From: Liolophura sinensis
Lineage: Eukaryota > Mollusca > Polyplacophora > Chitonida > Chitonidae
Direction of reading: 5' to 3'
DNA length: 64,000 nucleotides
Assembly (NCBI RefSeq): GCF_032854445.1
Contig: NC_088301.1
Location: forward strand, 55,105,187 to 55,169,186
How positions within the stretch are numbered: the first letter of the stretch is position 1; each line of letters opens with the position of its first letter. The notes below the pieces were generated by a model. It ran no database searches and was not told the origin of the DNA. It saw only the letters and a program-made list of their open reading frames with translations. Below are positions 10,606 through 23,399 of this stretch, in pieces. Made by a program: the position numbers and the translations under genes.

Positions 10606-13600
10606 GACGACGAGCAAAAGTGATGCATGATCAAGGTGATTATCCCAAAGTCAATAAATCCTTTGCTCCAAATCCACACTGCGTAGATTTGCAATCCGTT
10701 TCCAGTACACTTACAAGATACATTGTGTTATAAACTATCCCTCACATTAAAAGTAGAGCATTGTGTAAGAATGTTTCGGGAGCGTTTTGTCAGTCAAAAT
10801 TAAAATCCTTGACTTGCACAAACCACATTTGTTATAGCGGTATACAGGGAAGCTTAATTAAGGTTAAAACGAAAAGGGAAAACGCTCGAGAGTTTCCACT
10901 AAAAGTATCACCCAATATCGTTATGTGAGAGTTATTTAGCACTATCAGTTAGTCCAAATAAGGAAGGGCTAAACGTTGTCAACCAATCTTAATTATTTAC
11001 ATATTTTAGGTTACTCTTACCCTGTTTGGGGACCTTCAAGCCAGTCTGATAGGATCATTACGAATTTTAAGTGGACATTGTGTTTCTTTACAATCGTATT
11101 TGTGCATATGTGCTAGATGTTACATGTTTATTCGATATATAACAATTATGTTTAATAATGTTTACCAGCACTATTTGACTTCAAACACGATGAATCCATC
11201 TTGTATACATCTATTTGACAATCAATCATTTTTAAAATAAAAATTAGAAATGTTTCAAATGAAAATCCCTAGATTCAAATTAAACATGTCTACCATCTGG
11301 TTTATGAAAAATATGCACAGATATGTACTATATATAATTATTGTATAGTAAAAGGCCAGATACACCTGTCGCAAAGAGCCCCACGGTTCTCGGGTGCGAG
11401 ATTTGCAGGTGCGCTGGGCTGTGTCACAGTAATCAACGGGATATTGCACTTTGGTGTCTTAAGCCTGGGTGGCGAGTTACAGTCACAGCCTTCAGAATGA
11501 CGTGGACTTCTTGACGGAATGTTTGCCGGGCAATTTTCTGTTGACGGAATACACTGTGAGTGTTGACACAACCAATACCTCTTAACGGGCTGCCCCAACA
11601 TTTCCCCCGGATCTCCGACTTAGTCCGAGCGTGGACTTAAGCGGCAGCAGAAGACGGGCAGCTCCGTCATGCTCGCGCTGACAGCTCCGGCAGACTGAAG
11701 GCATGTCAAGCTCATAGGACATGAGAGAAAACTAGGCCCCTCAAGCCGAAAGCCTTAACCTTTAAGCCTAAGATTGGCAAAGATATGCCAAAATATTCTG
11801 ACGATTTTTTTGTCTTTCTTTTGTGTTTTTGGCCAGATATTTCAAGAGCCAACACAGCTCTGGTCAAAACTTTACTTCCCTTCTATGTTCACAACATCTC
11901 ACAAACGGTATTTATTTTCAGCTTATAGCAGCTATCGATCAACTGAAAAACTATGTAATGCATTACATTCTCACACTATTTGTGTGCCTTTAGCACTATT
12001 AATATTTATTTTTTACGAGGCAAAGTTAGCAAATAAAATCTCAGGCGCAAGCTCGGTTAGAAACTTGAAAGGAAGACATGACGTTATTAAGGTCAGAGGT
12101 TACGCTCAGTACAACAATGTTCGTATGACTAAATCCTTCAACCGTCATTCACACTTCAGAATAATTCCAATACTGACTTTTATTTTCAGTGAACCAGTTT
12201 CATTTTGGAACAAAGGGATATTTGTTTTGTATATAGTGTTTTGTATATAGTGGACGCTTAGATTTGAGAAGTTTGTACGGGCCTATCCATCCTGCCATAA
12301 TGGTATAATTTCAATCATCTGTCTGATTTTTTTATTGTTTATTTCATTTAAGTTCTATACATTTGATATAAATCATTAAAAAAATGTATGCCCTACACGT
12401 GTGACCAAACGACCGGAAATTTTATATGAAGCATAAATTGCTTCATTGACAGCTAACAGTACCCAAAAAAATTTTGAACTTTATCAGACTTCAGTCGCAT
12501 CTGTGCGTCATATATAACTTCGCTTCTTCAGTGAATCTAATACTTAATGCTGTAAATGCGCTGTCTGGATTAACTGTGTGCATAATATCCCACTAATCCT
12601 GGCAAAATGTCTAACGTGCTTTTGAGGTACGTTTTACAGTCAAAAAGCCTCTATTGTGGTTGACGGCTCGTATACGAATGTCTGTTTCGACGTGCTAAGG
12701 TATTAGTTATAGGTATTTCATGGGCCAGTCCAAAACTGCTTTCTTGGAGGTCCACATGGGCTGGAGTGGATCTTTAAAGGGATTCCACTGTGAACCAAAG
12801 ATTGCTCACATATTACGTGCTTTATCGTCACGGTTAAGAAATACTCTGGCAACTGTGAAGTACCCACATACGGAGTCGGTTGCCAAATAGACAACAATTT
12901 ATATGTAACCCGTCATGCACGTAGAACCCACCGTGATCCCCAATTAAGTGGCATATTAAATTAGCCTGAATCAAATATTATAGGATTGGGATTCTTTAAG
13001 ATAAATAGGCCTGTGTAGATAGCAGATTAACTGATTGTGATGTATGTGGAAGCAAAAATGGTTAGACTACCATATATGGTCATAAATTTAAGCATACACT
13101 CAAGAGTTCTGATATGTCAAAATGAAGAAAGAAGGAATTAAAATGTGATGGATAACATCGCTTATTGGGAAAAACTTTTGTGTGTAACACCTGGTATTGT
13201 AACCAGATTATATTTTACTCTCTAAATCCTACTTGGATTTCTTCGATTCTCCCAGCTATCCGAGACGCACCGATAAGCTCTTCTGGGTTTACCCAGATGG
13301 CCATGTATCGATCCCTTTATATACAACAAAAGATGGAGGGTGCGCTTTCCCCTATGGGAGCAAAAAAAAAAGCGTGATGTCACTATGGTATAGCGCTACA
13401 GAATGTAGCGTGAAACCTAAGTAACAGTGTGAAACGTTATCAGCAAATGGTTCATTTATGTGTTTAATAAACTACTTTACACGGGTTGCACAAAAATTGT
13501 ATGTTTTTCCAAAACGTTCACCTGATACAAAAAGAGGAAACTGAGGCATATACGTTTCTCTATGTAAAGCAAAAAATACTCGTCTTCATATTCGATATCA

Positions 13601-14579
13601 GGTTGTTAAAAAATCAACTTCTCCACACTCATTGACTGCAAATTGTTGGACAGAAAGTTGTGAGGACAGCTTAATCACTTGTTAGCAGATCTCTCGCGAG
13701 TTATTTCTGGCAGCTTATTTTCCAGGCCTTCAATACACACGGTAAATATTAATCTTGAAAATCGTTTTCCATATATCGACAATCGGTAGAAAAAGACTTG
13801 TAATGGAACAAAGCAATGAATGGGGCACCTTTTTAACAGGTGAGAAGGTTCTTTCAGGTGTAGGCCTACAATCTTCAATTTATCCATTGAAGAACACTTG
13901 TTGATGAATCTTTATATACACTCTTTACACACATCCTCTGGCAGCAGTTATACCTATCTGTATGATATAACTTGAGGTAGACAAACATTAATTTAGGCCT
14001 GTAATTCATACCTTTGAAAATATTTCAGTTTAGAATCAATGAAGTGAAGTCAGAATTTGCCGCAAAACTGTTAAAAGATACTTGAAAAGCACATGGCTTC
14101 GCTCTTAATTTATCCTGTTTTATTTACCAGGGTATACTTCCCAATATCAAGCGAATTTGCATATTTTTATAAATATAAATTGTAAGACATAACCCTGGGT
14201 AAATTTGTCTTGCCATTGATTAGTATGGCGTGGCTTGAATTAAGCTTCAAACAGTCTACGTCATTGGCGCAGGATATACAGAGCAAGGTAAAAATAAATC
14301 GTTTGTAGATTGGCAATACAATTTATAGAGAAGGGAAAAGGGGAGACAAATAAAAGACTATATACAGAATCTATCTAGTTTCATATCTCTTATCTGATAA
14401 ATTAAGAGCAAAAACTTGCAATAAACAACCAGTTTATACCATCGACTACTGACTGTCTGAACAACAGATCCATTAACGTGCCTTAAGTTAGGCTTAACTA
14501 CGTTAAATATAGCAGCAAACCCGGTATGGTGAGTTGATGACAAACAATGTATAACAGATTAACCTATATATGCGGATAA
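10606..14579. other. Intergenic or intronic stretch, no gene recognised
   Basis: There is no convincing gene. A slightly GC-richer, stop-poor interval lies at about 11,350-11,720; its ORFs resemble no family I know, though it could be a promoter or untranslated exon. A 158-codon open frame at 11,774-12,250 (+) lacks an ATG near its start and shows no domain. Confidence 0.5.
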
Positions 14580-14750
14580 GCCATTTAATTGGTTACAGAA
14601 TATATAATACAACGCTCTAGGAATTGCATGATATAACAATATATAACCGATATACATGGTCAAAAACTCTGCATGCATGTTAGTTATATATTATTGTATC
14701 ATGCAATCCCTAGAGCTTTGCGTTTCATATTATGTAACCAATTACATGGC
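14580..14750. mobile_element. Fold-back (MITE-like) element
   Basis: Two arms of about 65 bases are imperfect inverted copies. The left starts GCCATTTAATTGGTTACAGA and the right ends CATATTATGTAACCAATTAC followed by ATGGC. A ~35-base centre separates them, and there is no coding potential. The RNA would form a long hairpin if transcribed. Confidence 0.7.
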
Positions 14751-15389
14751 TCGCAAATACTTGCCATAAGATTGGGACTTCACCGTTAAGATGTCATCAT
14801 ATATTTGTATACATGTTATGGATAAGTATGTGTGTGTGACCCTAAGAGCGGCAGATATCGTACCTTGATGTACTTGTATGCTTCTCTGGTATACATAGTC
14901 TGAATATTATAGGTGCAAATAAAAGAGTATTGTAACAGGGCTACCTTCTTTTCAGGCTATTGGCATTTAGTGTAGCAACTGTTTTACGCCGTAGGTCTGC
15001 GAAAGTATATCTAAGCTAGCATTTGAAAGTGTTTACGAAATAAATTATCAGCATAATTTATATATTCCTCGAATGTTTATATGCCTTTGAAATGAAACAA
15101 GAAATGCTAAAATTCCGCGATGATAGTATGCAATTGGACAAATAGTTAAAATCCATATGAGGATATTGCAATATGATAAGATGAAGAAAAATTATCTCTG
15201 TACTCCACCAGAGAGCCATCTGTTCAGTGCTCGTGGCCTAATTTTGTGGAAATATATATCGGAGACTTACCAGTGTAGTGTAAAAGGCTTCTGGCTTTGG
15301 ATAAACGAACCATACGTTTTCCAGCTTCAGCTCTTTCTTGATAGTGTTACCCATCCTGTGCCAGGTCCAGTATAGATGTATAAGCACCC

Positions 15390-15790
15390 GTCTTCACGTC
15401 GTAATATCACTCCCAAAACACAAGCAGTTGGACATATAACAACTGGATTTATCGCGGCGTCTGGGAGTTACGTCACTGAGCATTATCGCGTTCTCTCGAA
15501 CAGAGTGGCTTGGGAAGGAGTTACCTGAGCACGGTGGACATTGGAACAATCCGTCGAAGACGAGCGGACAGAGAGGGAGAGAGAGAAGATGTGTCCGGGG
15601 AGATCCGTTCCGTACCAGGTCTGATTCGAACAGCCAGTGTGAACCGGGCCCGATGGGCTCCCTTCGAGCTATGGAGGGGTTAAATCTCGAGAAACTAGCA
15701 CAGAGGCGGGGATAAACACCTTCCCCAAAACCAGCTTAGCATCGAGCCTTTCCCGAACTTCAAACAACTCAGCTATCGATCCGTTTTGAG
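15390..15790. promoter_or_regulatory. GC-rich, CpG-bearing island; possible promoter or first exon
   Basis: This 400-base stretch stands out from its AT-rich surroundings by GC and CpG content, and contains a purine tract (AGAGAGGGAGAGAGAGAAGA). On the minus strand a good donor (CTCAG then GTAACT, around 15,523) follows a short open frame with an ATG. It could therefore be the 5' exon of a minus-strand gene, conceivably the rolling stone-like gene 10 kb downstream. This is inference only. Confidence 0.3.
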
Positions 15791-17018
15791 GATAATTTAA
15801 GGGAAAATAAAATAACGACTGTGTTCACCAACATGCGTGGTAATCTTAGCAAACCAATAAACTTCGTGTGTATACAATTGATCAACGTTCGATGTTGTGT
15901 ACGATTTTATCAAGTATTACATAGACATTTAGTACACGACTCTGAGCGAATACAGTTTCTTCCCGAACATATATATATAGGTTGTCGCTAATCAGTAGGC
16001 TTTGAAGGCTGTGGCATTTGTCCTGGTCTGTAAGCAGAAGCTGCTTACTTATCACTGTTAAATAAAGAAGAAGCGATTACCACGGCTCCATGAGAATCAG
16101 GAGCTAAATGCTTTCAGAATTAGGGAAAGGTGACGCAAGTTCTCTTTCAAAACAAGGGCGCCTTGCGTAATTTACTGGATAAATTACCACTTTCTATATA
16201 GCTGTTTGTACAATAATTCATTGAGTTTGCACAGTTGTTGCAGAAGAGTATGTTTTGCTCATGAAACAATTATAATGTCCCACCTTTAATCGAATTCATA
16301 TTTTATCTACACATGACATCGAATAGTTTTTACTTACTATATACCTGCCCACATATTGGAGTATAAATATACATATATTTAGAACAATAACTAGAATTAT
16401 GCGGACTACATATAATAATTATGACAGATTTCATTTCGGTCTTCATTTTAGCTCCTTATATCTGACTATAGATGTTTTCTTCATGGCTGAAATAAAAACA
16501 ACTTGTCACTCTGTGATGAGATACGGTGCATGTGGTTATAGCCTGCTTATTCTTTTGTCGTCCTCGGATAACCCATCCCTTGTTTAGGGCAGGTCAGCCG
16601 TGTAAGCTCTTTAACAACACGGTCATCCTTCTCGCTGGAACTCCAGGACGGGACAAACTGATGGAAACCTGGGAGATGGGGGCCAGCCGAGACCTCGCAA
16701 CCTCGCGTTAAGCATAAAACAAGCACAGTCTAACCTGAAAGTCTGATACGAAAATCTGGCGGAAATCGTGGATTCTTCTTCTCGATTTTCTTGAAATAGG
16801 ATTGTAAAATTGTTAGAAGCCACAGACCCATCTCTCTTTATCAAGGTTCGTACTGTCCTTGACGTATATGGCAGGATATCGATTAATTATATATCTGTCC
16901 GTCATCGTCATGCAAGTAATTTGTTCATCATACGTGACACATTTCAATGCAGAAAAGTGCAGCGCTATTTTGTAGATAAACTGGATCAGTTTGTGGTCTA
17001 TCTACAGTCAAATGGATT

Positions 17019-17226
17019 AATTCATTATTTGATTGTTGTTTTACGATATACTCAAGAATATTTCACTTATACGACGGCAGCAAGGATTATGTTGGGAGAA
17101 AACCGAGCAGAGCCCGGGGGAAGCCCATGACCAGGAAGCCAGTATGAGTTGAACTTGAACTCACAGCGACCGCATTGAGAGCCTCCTGCTCATTGCGACA
17201 CGTTGACGTGCTGACCACATCGGCCA
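17019..17226 (-). mobile_element. tRNA-derived SINE with internal deletion
   Basis: The tail and body blocks are present (TTTGATTGTTGTTTTACG, ATACGACGGCAGCAAGGATT), and the copy jumps from CCCATGACC directly to AGGAAGCCAGTATGAGTTGA. The B-box region (complement of TGAACTCACAGCGACC) and a degraded A-box follow. Confidence 0.8.
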
Positions 17227-17313
17227 CTATTATGAGAATTATGAGATAAACAGCAGACTGAATGACTTACACGCTGGATAACGGTATGCTGTCAATGTGA
17301 GTAGACCGAGAAG

Positions 17314-17588
17314 ATTATTTATTTATTTATTTATTTATTTGATTGGTGTTTTACGCCGTACTCAAGAATTTTTCACTTATACGACGGCGGCCAGCGTTAT
17401 GGTGGGTGGAAACGGGGCAGATCCCGGCGGAAACCCACGACCATCCGCAGGTTGCTGACAGACCTTCTCACAGCCGGAGAGGAAGCCAACATGAGCTGGA
17501 CTTGAACTCACAGCGACCGCATTGGAGAGAGGTTCCTGGGTCATTACGCTGCGCTAGCGCGCTAACCGACTGAGCCACGCAGGCCTCA
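17314..17588 (-). mobile_element. tRNA-derived SINE, full length
   Basis: This is one of the two most complete copies, with a (ATTT)n tail at left and the tRNA-like head at right. On the minus strand the head reads TGGCTCAGTCGGTTAGCGCG, an RNA polymerase III A-box, and about 50 bases on GTGAGTTCAAGTCC, a B-box. The high intactness suggests recent insertion. It lies 88 bases from another copy in the same orientation. Confidence 0.9.
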
Positions 17589-17750
17589 GACCGAGAAGAA
17601 GCACTAATTGCCATGTATGTGCATGCATGGACAACCATGTAATCGTACATTACAGCCTTGAAATGATACTCTTCATGTTTTAAATGACTTATACCTTTCA
17701 AAACTAAAGAAAAAATATAAATGTTTGACGTAATAGTACATTTTCAAAAC

Positions 17751-17949
17751 TACTTGGCGAAGGATAATGGTTTGTTAGGCAAGTCTACCTGGCGAAGGAT
17801 GGTGGTTTGTTAGGAGGGTCTACCTGGCGAAGTCTGGTGTTATGCTAGGCAGGTCTACCTGGCGAATGGTGGTTTGTTAGGCAGGTCTACCTGGCGAAGG
17901 ATGGTGGTTTGTTAGACAGGGCTACCTGGCGAAGGATGGTGGTTTGTTT
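17751..17949 (+). repeat. 35-bp minisatellite, about 5.7 units
   Basis: Tandem units begin TACCTGGCGAAGGATGGTGG and continue TTTGTTAGGCAGGTC. Most are 35 bases, and one is 32 bases with a 3-base deletion. Units differ by a few substitutions. Confidence 0.95.
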
Positions 17950-18421
17950 CGCATTCTTCAGGTGAGGTCATAAAGCCTCTCGTGTGTAACTCTCGTTTCG
18001 ATAGCTTATCCGCAAAGATACTTCCCGTTCCACTGTTACTATTTGAACACAATATATCGCGACTTGAGCAACCTATTCACTATTCCACTGAGAAATAAGA
18101 CCTCGGAAACAGGACTGGTGTCAGTGTAATGTGACTGGATGGGTTGCCTGGTGTTTTCGCCATTATACTTCAGTGGCCACATGGATTCGTCCTGCTACAA
18201 GAAGACACAGTGTATGTTCACACACCTAATAACTCATATTACACATCTTATTTGGGTATACTTCCGGATCATCAATTTTGATATAACCGACACAGTCTGG
18301 CGATGACCACACAAAGCACAGCGCTCAGTCAGCCATTCATATTATAAGACTATCTAGGTGCAGAAATGTATGACCCATTATGGATACTTGGTGGTTCGCA
18401 TTACAAATTATTATACACTTA

Positions 18422-19398
18422 GGGTAAAGTGGGGTAATATGGACCCTTAAATTTAAGCGAGTTTAAACAAGACCAATTATACCTACATGTATCTTGGGGC
18501 ATTATATGTACTGCATCAGAGGACAGGGAAATTTTAAAGTGGCTTTATGTAAGACGGCATGAAAATTTGGCCACAGGAGTCCTTATTCCTCACAGGTATA
18601 TACCTGACCCCACATTACCCCAAATGAAAAAGTATACTGTAATAATTACTAAAAAAAGAACACCTGTTAATTCAGCAAATGATACAGCATAAAGAATAAG
18701 AATTATTTTATGAGATGTGCCGTGACCAAACAGTTTCCAGGAAGTGTGGATTTCAGTATAGGTAGAGTGTTGAATTTCGGATGTGAAGACCCAAGTTCAA
18801 ATCCTGGTGAAGACTTACATACCACGGTATAATTCCTTAAACCACTATAGGTCTATATCTGGAGAAACTTTATTTCTCCACACAAGCACTTAGGATGAAG
18901 AAACAACTGTCTATATGGAAATGTAATTTTATAAATGACCGAAATAAGTAATCAGAATAATCAGGATAAGTAATCATAATAAGGCGTATGACAAGCTGGG
19001 CAACATCGTGGACCATACCTTGGGTGGCCATATTCCCCCAGGTGCATATTTTTAGTTCAGATGGCCATGACAAATACAAGGACCATAACCATTGTCCTGG
19101 ACAGTTATAAAGGGAGATTGTTGCCTGCACTATAACCTAACACAGTATTTTAATTAAGATAAATGTACTCAAGAATTTACAGACCTGTAAGTGTGCCCTT
19201 AATATCATAAGCAAATGGGTCATTTTTTTAAATTGGTATATATGTCTTAGCTTTCTTGGCCAGTGAGCAGGAGTGGGTGCGCTGTTGGGTGGTAGATGAC
19301 TGCGCTGACAACACAGATGGCAGCACTGACAAATACTTCAAGCGGAAATATCCAGGGTGTCCATATTACCCGAGGGTCCATATAACCCCACTTTACCC
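18422..19398. mobile_element. ~0.98-kb element with terminal inverted repeats and TA target site
   Basis: The left end GGGTAAAGTGGGGTAATATG and the right end, read on the other strand, GGGTAAAGTGGGGTTATATG match over about 27 bases with one or two differences. Both ends are bordered by TA, as in Tc1/mariner/pogo-type elements. A third, inverted copy of the end motif sits at 18,601-18,626, so a ~200-base smaller element may be nested at the left. No intact transposase is present. A short open frame near 19,256-19,400 is too degraded to assign. Confidence 0.65.
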
Positions 19399-19808
19399 TA
19401 TACCTTGTCTAGATCATTTCCTTGTACTCATGCACTGTCCTAGTTTTATGTATGTATACCTGTGGCGTTCTTAAGGACGGAGTTTTTTAATATTATTGTT
19501 TGTTACCTGGAATGCCATCGGAGCATTTTTGAAATTCCAGGTCAGCGACGTCAAATAAATTGGTATTAACGTCACTGCTGTTATATCTTTCTTTTTGCTA
19601 TCTAATCGTGATTAAACAATTTCCAAGATGCTGCTATGTAGTATATATTCTTATCATATATACTATACAGATACGAGAAACATTGCCAAGTGTTAAGAGA
19701 GCGGTAATGACCTTTCATGGAAAGTTCTGTTGTCTAATTTTTCCTTACGCCGCTTGAGGAGGATCGTATTATTATTAATTAATGCAGGTCATGGATAAAA
19801 CCACTCAT

Positions 19809-19950
19809 TTTTATTTTATTTATTTGATCGTAGTTTAACTTCACTCTCAAGAATTTTCCATTCATATGATAGCGGTTTGTTTTGTGTTTGGAGGAAAGCC
19901 GAGTACCCCGGATAAAGCATTGACCTTCAGCAAGTTACTGACGATGTTTT
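19809..19950 (-). mobile_element. tRNA-derived SINE, old diverged copy
   Basis: The ATTTATTTGATCGTAGTTTA tail, TCTCAAGAATTTTCCATTCA and GTTTGGAGGAAAGCCGAG blocks align to the SINE body with many substitutions. The head is missing. Confidence 0.6.
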
Positions 19951-20397
19951 TCACGAGTGACTAGAATGCCTTATATTGATGAAAAATAAATCGCCTTCAA
20001 CGCACGTAAACCTAAGCGAGCACCGACGACATATAAAATTACAGGTGCTGATTCCACAAACCCATTTCAAGTCAACATTGAAATAGGCCTGTCTTAAAAC
20101 AACGCTTGTTAACTTTTTCCAGTTGAAATAGCCATTCTAAGCACATTGCATTTGATTTCGTCAGAAGTGGTATTGTGGGTTTGATCCGGGTTTGGTCAAT
20201 ACCTTTTACCAAAGTAGATGAAAACTAGGCCTTCCTAAGCAGAATATCACATGGACTTGCTTACCACCCTCTATTTAAATATGCTGTCAGAAGAGACGGA
20301 ATGGACACGTACCACGACGTTTGTCGTATGTACAATACACACAATGCCAAATTTTCCCTGAGCAACAGGTGGCGCTGAAGTGAATAGGGATGCTGTA

Positions 20398-20656
20398 ACA
20401 GTCCTTCCCGTCTACATTAAGACGGTCCACAGCTGTGAACTCATTTGATCTTTCCTTTATTATGCCACAATTCTAGGTGTATGTATGCTCATAAAACATA
20501 TATGAAGTACACACGCACGGGAACGTCACAGAAGAAAACGCTGCATTCTTACTGTCATTTGGATCTTCTCTGTAACTCGTCTTCGAATCTCTCGTTATAG
20601 TTCATGGGCCAAGGCCCAAAATTTCACATATTGGTACCACCCAGGATGGCCAAATT
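20398..20656 (+). repeat. Dispersed repeat, copy 1
   Basis: It matches 22,571-22,828. The first ~195 bases (containing GCTCATAAAACATATATGAA and CACAGAAGAAAACG) match in the same orientation. The last ~57 bases (ATAGTTCATGGGCCA to GGTACCACCC) match in inverted orientation. No coding potential is evident. Confidence 0.7.
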
Positions 20657-22570
20657 TCCTTGCTGTTTTTCAGTTGGTACATGTCTTTACCTCATGTTTC
20701 GATATGATAACTCGCAGATGGGTATGGGTTATGCCCCCATTAATAAACGTACCTATTGTTCAATGTGCTAACTCATATATTGCCAACAGCCATACCATGA
20801 CAGCGCTATTTGAATTTTCAATCAACCCAGGAAGAGAGTGTTTACTTTTGGGAATACTTCCTAATTCAAGTTATTCTTAAACACAATGGCAGAGTTGCTG
20901 ATGAAAGATGACATTTTAGCCCACTGGGTTGGAAGAGGGATGACCTACAGGGACTGCATCAGCAATTTTCTTTGCAGCCAAGAAATGACAGAAAGCAGTT
21001 TTTGTTTTAGCATTTTAGCGCATTCTATAGTGGCTGTGTTAACACTTAACTGTTGACTGGTAAATTTCAAACTTCACACAGTAGGGAACTTTCCATGACC
21101 CCAAACAACTAAGGAAACTGCAAGACTTTTGATTCTTTTAGAGGCACTTTCCCACTCTCATTTATCTGTCAGGGGATGCCATGGATGTTTAACTAACATC
21201 TTGATCCTTAATTTGATGTCTTAATTGCATGGTGCCTTTTATTGCGGAGCCCGAGGTGTTGGCAGTTGTTGTACGGCCATGCTGCCTGATAGAGGAGAAG
21301 ATTTCTCTTCTCATCCAAAAAACAAAGTAAAATGACTCAGTCTGCTTCTGTTCATCCACAACACTACTTTTGGAGGAATGAAAGAATGATTATGGATTAA
21401 CGCCGCTATTTCTGGAGGAACACTCCTCTTCGTGAGCAATCTAAAGCCTCTAATTCACGACTAAAGATTCGATGTTGGGGCAAAGATTCTAACCTAAGCA
21501 ACCTGAATAATCCTTGAGACATCTTGTCTACTTTACTTCTGGGATAGTGTGCGCGCGTAGATTCATCTCTGAAGAGCGAATATCTAGAGATCTATAAGAC
21601 ACCGTTTTGCGTGAATGCTCGGGAAGTAGTTTGTGTATCCCTAGAAAATCTACAAGTAATAGTTATACGTTAATCACAGGCACCTTTGGATAATACGGTC
21701 AAGTCTTTGTAATGGTGAAAATGCCATTGAACCGCATTCCTGTTACCTGATGTCCACCGCTCTTGGTAGAATGTTCCACGAACCTAATCTTCCCGCGACA
21801 TCAAGGATTCAGAGTCATCATCAAAACAATGAATGATGGCTAAGCTAGTGCCTTCATCAAGGAATAATATATCCAATAAGACATAATTTGCTTCAGGGTC
21901 CATTCAGTTAATGCATTTATAGCTCTATGGTCACTATGGTCAGAAAAGGCCACTAAGGGTATCAAGTGTTTAAGATGCAATTTACTAGGTTGTGAAAATT
22001 TGAAAAAAAAATATTTTGTCACACATACACTTCGTAATAGTGTTTTTAATTTTATTTTTACTTTTTGTCTTTAACTTCAAAGTTGACATTTACACTCTGC
22101 AAAGAGTAAAAAAAGTCAAGAAATCTGAACAAAGATTTGCCTACCTGAGCTAATCTACCTTAACTCACCTTAAAATGGGCATAAATAAAAGAAGTACACA
22201 GCTGGGCATATAAACTGTTGATAAACTGTTGTCAACCCAGGTGAAAACCTTGCAAATATTACATGTAAATGTACAGGTCAACTGAATATTCACCTGACTG
22301 CGTATATGAAATAACAACAAACTGTAGACCGCTAAATTGTTCTTTGCTTCATAAACAATGCAAACCACCCTTTTAAACTGATCTTAGTATATTAACTGAG
22401 AGTTCATTATACACTGACGCTTCTTTTGTTTTTTGTTATTTGTGCAACGCCTTATAATATGATTTATAATGGGTGATAAAGCTATGATTGCAGAAAACGC
22501 TATATACCATGACTTAATTTACTTCTACTGGCGATATAAACATATATATAGTACCGATGGGGAACTCGCA

Positions 22571-22828
22571 AAACTCCTTCTCGCCTGTATCAAGGCGGTC
22601 CAAAGTTGTGAATTCATTTGTTCTTTCCTTTATTACGTCACAGTTATCGGTGTATGTGTGCTCATAAAACATATATGAAGCACACAGGCACTGCAACGTC
22701 ACAGAGGAAAACGTTACGTTGTGCTGTCATTTGGACGGTCTGTGTCGTACATCCTCGGGTCTCCCATTAGGTTTGGCCACCTCAGACGGTACCAATATTA
22801 GGCCTATGTCTGGCCCATGGACTATTAG
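22571..22828 (+). repeat. Dispersed repeat, copy 2
   Basis: Partner of the repeat at 20,398. It shares GTGCTCATAAAACATATATG and CGTCACAGAGGAAAACG in direct orientation. The end segment (TTTGGCCACC to CCATGGACTAT, about 22,772-22,827) is the reverse complement of the corresponding end segment of copy 1. Confidence 0.7.
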
Positions 22829-23300
22829 GATTTCCGTAGCTCCATAAGTGAAGCTGACTCCTGATTTAACAATGTGCTAACGTACCGAGCTGTACTGTTT
22901 GGTATGTTTGTACATCGTCAGATTAGTTGATCCATATACGTGCGGCTAGGAGTTCCCAGTCATTTCTCGTTTGTTGTGCAATATATATTTAATATAGGCT
23001 TCGCCTTCGACCTAAAATATAAACTCTTCCACATCGATTTGATGTAAAACTACCGTTAGACTACCCTGACGCGAACATTATTTCTATTCTATTACCTTGG
23101 TAGCAGCAAAATGTTTTCGTAATTATAACAAAAACGCCATTGCGGTACAGATTAACGGCAAAAAACGCCCCCACTTTCCCTGACACGTTGTTTTCGTCCA
23201 ACCGAACGTTCTAAAGGGGCTAGACCTAATTCTCGACGAAACCATAATGTGTTTTATTATATACCTAAGTGTCCAGCGCCTACTATATTATGTAGTAAAC

Positions 23301-23340
23301 ACAACTGTCCAATATATTTTTAATATATTGGACAGTTGTA
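23301..23340. other. Perfect 18-bp palindromic hairpin
   Basis: ACAACTGTCCAATATATT is followed by a three-base TTT loop and its exact reverse complement (23,322-23,339). It lies about 80 bases upstream of the plus-strand recombinase relic. It could be a remnant of a mobile-element end. Confidence 0.8.
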
Positions 23341-23399
23341 ACTGTGATGTCACGCGTACGGATTACCTTTTGCTTGTCAGCAAACAGGCGACACAACAC

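Noticed and set aside
11774-12250. 158-codon open frame on the plus strand
   Set aside because: It begins at a non-ATG codon, has no in-frame ATG near the start, is AT-rich and shows no domain or splice context. It is probably chance.
16526-16711. Kelch-like phrase (FNNTVILLAG ... ETWEM) after a good acceptor
   Set aside because: The double glycine is absent, the frame is short and no partner exon was found. The similarity is too weak to call a gene or pseudogene.
18745-18830. tRNA-like B-box (AAGTTCAAATCCTGG)
   Set aside because: There is no matching A-box or cloverleaf around it. It is probably a decayed SINE head inside the TIR element.
20886-21056. 56-codon ATG ORF (MAELLMKDDILAHWVGRG...)
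   Set aside because: The first half looks protein-like, but it is short, isolated and matches no family I can name.
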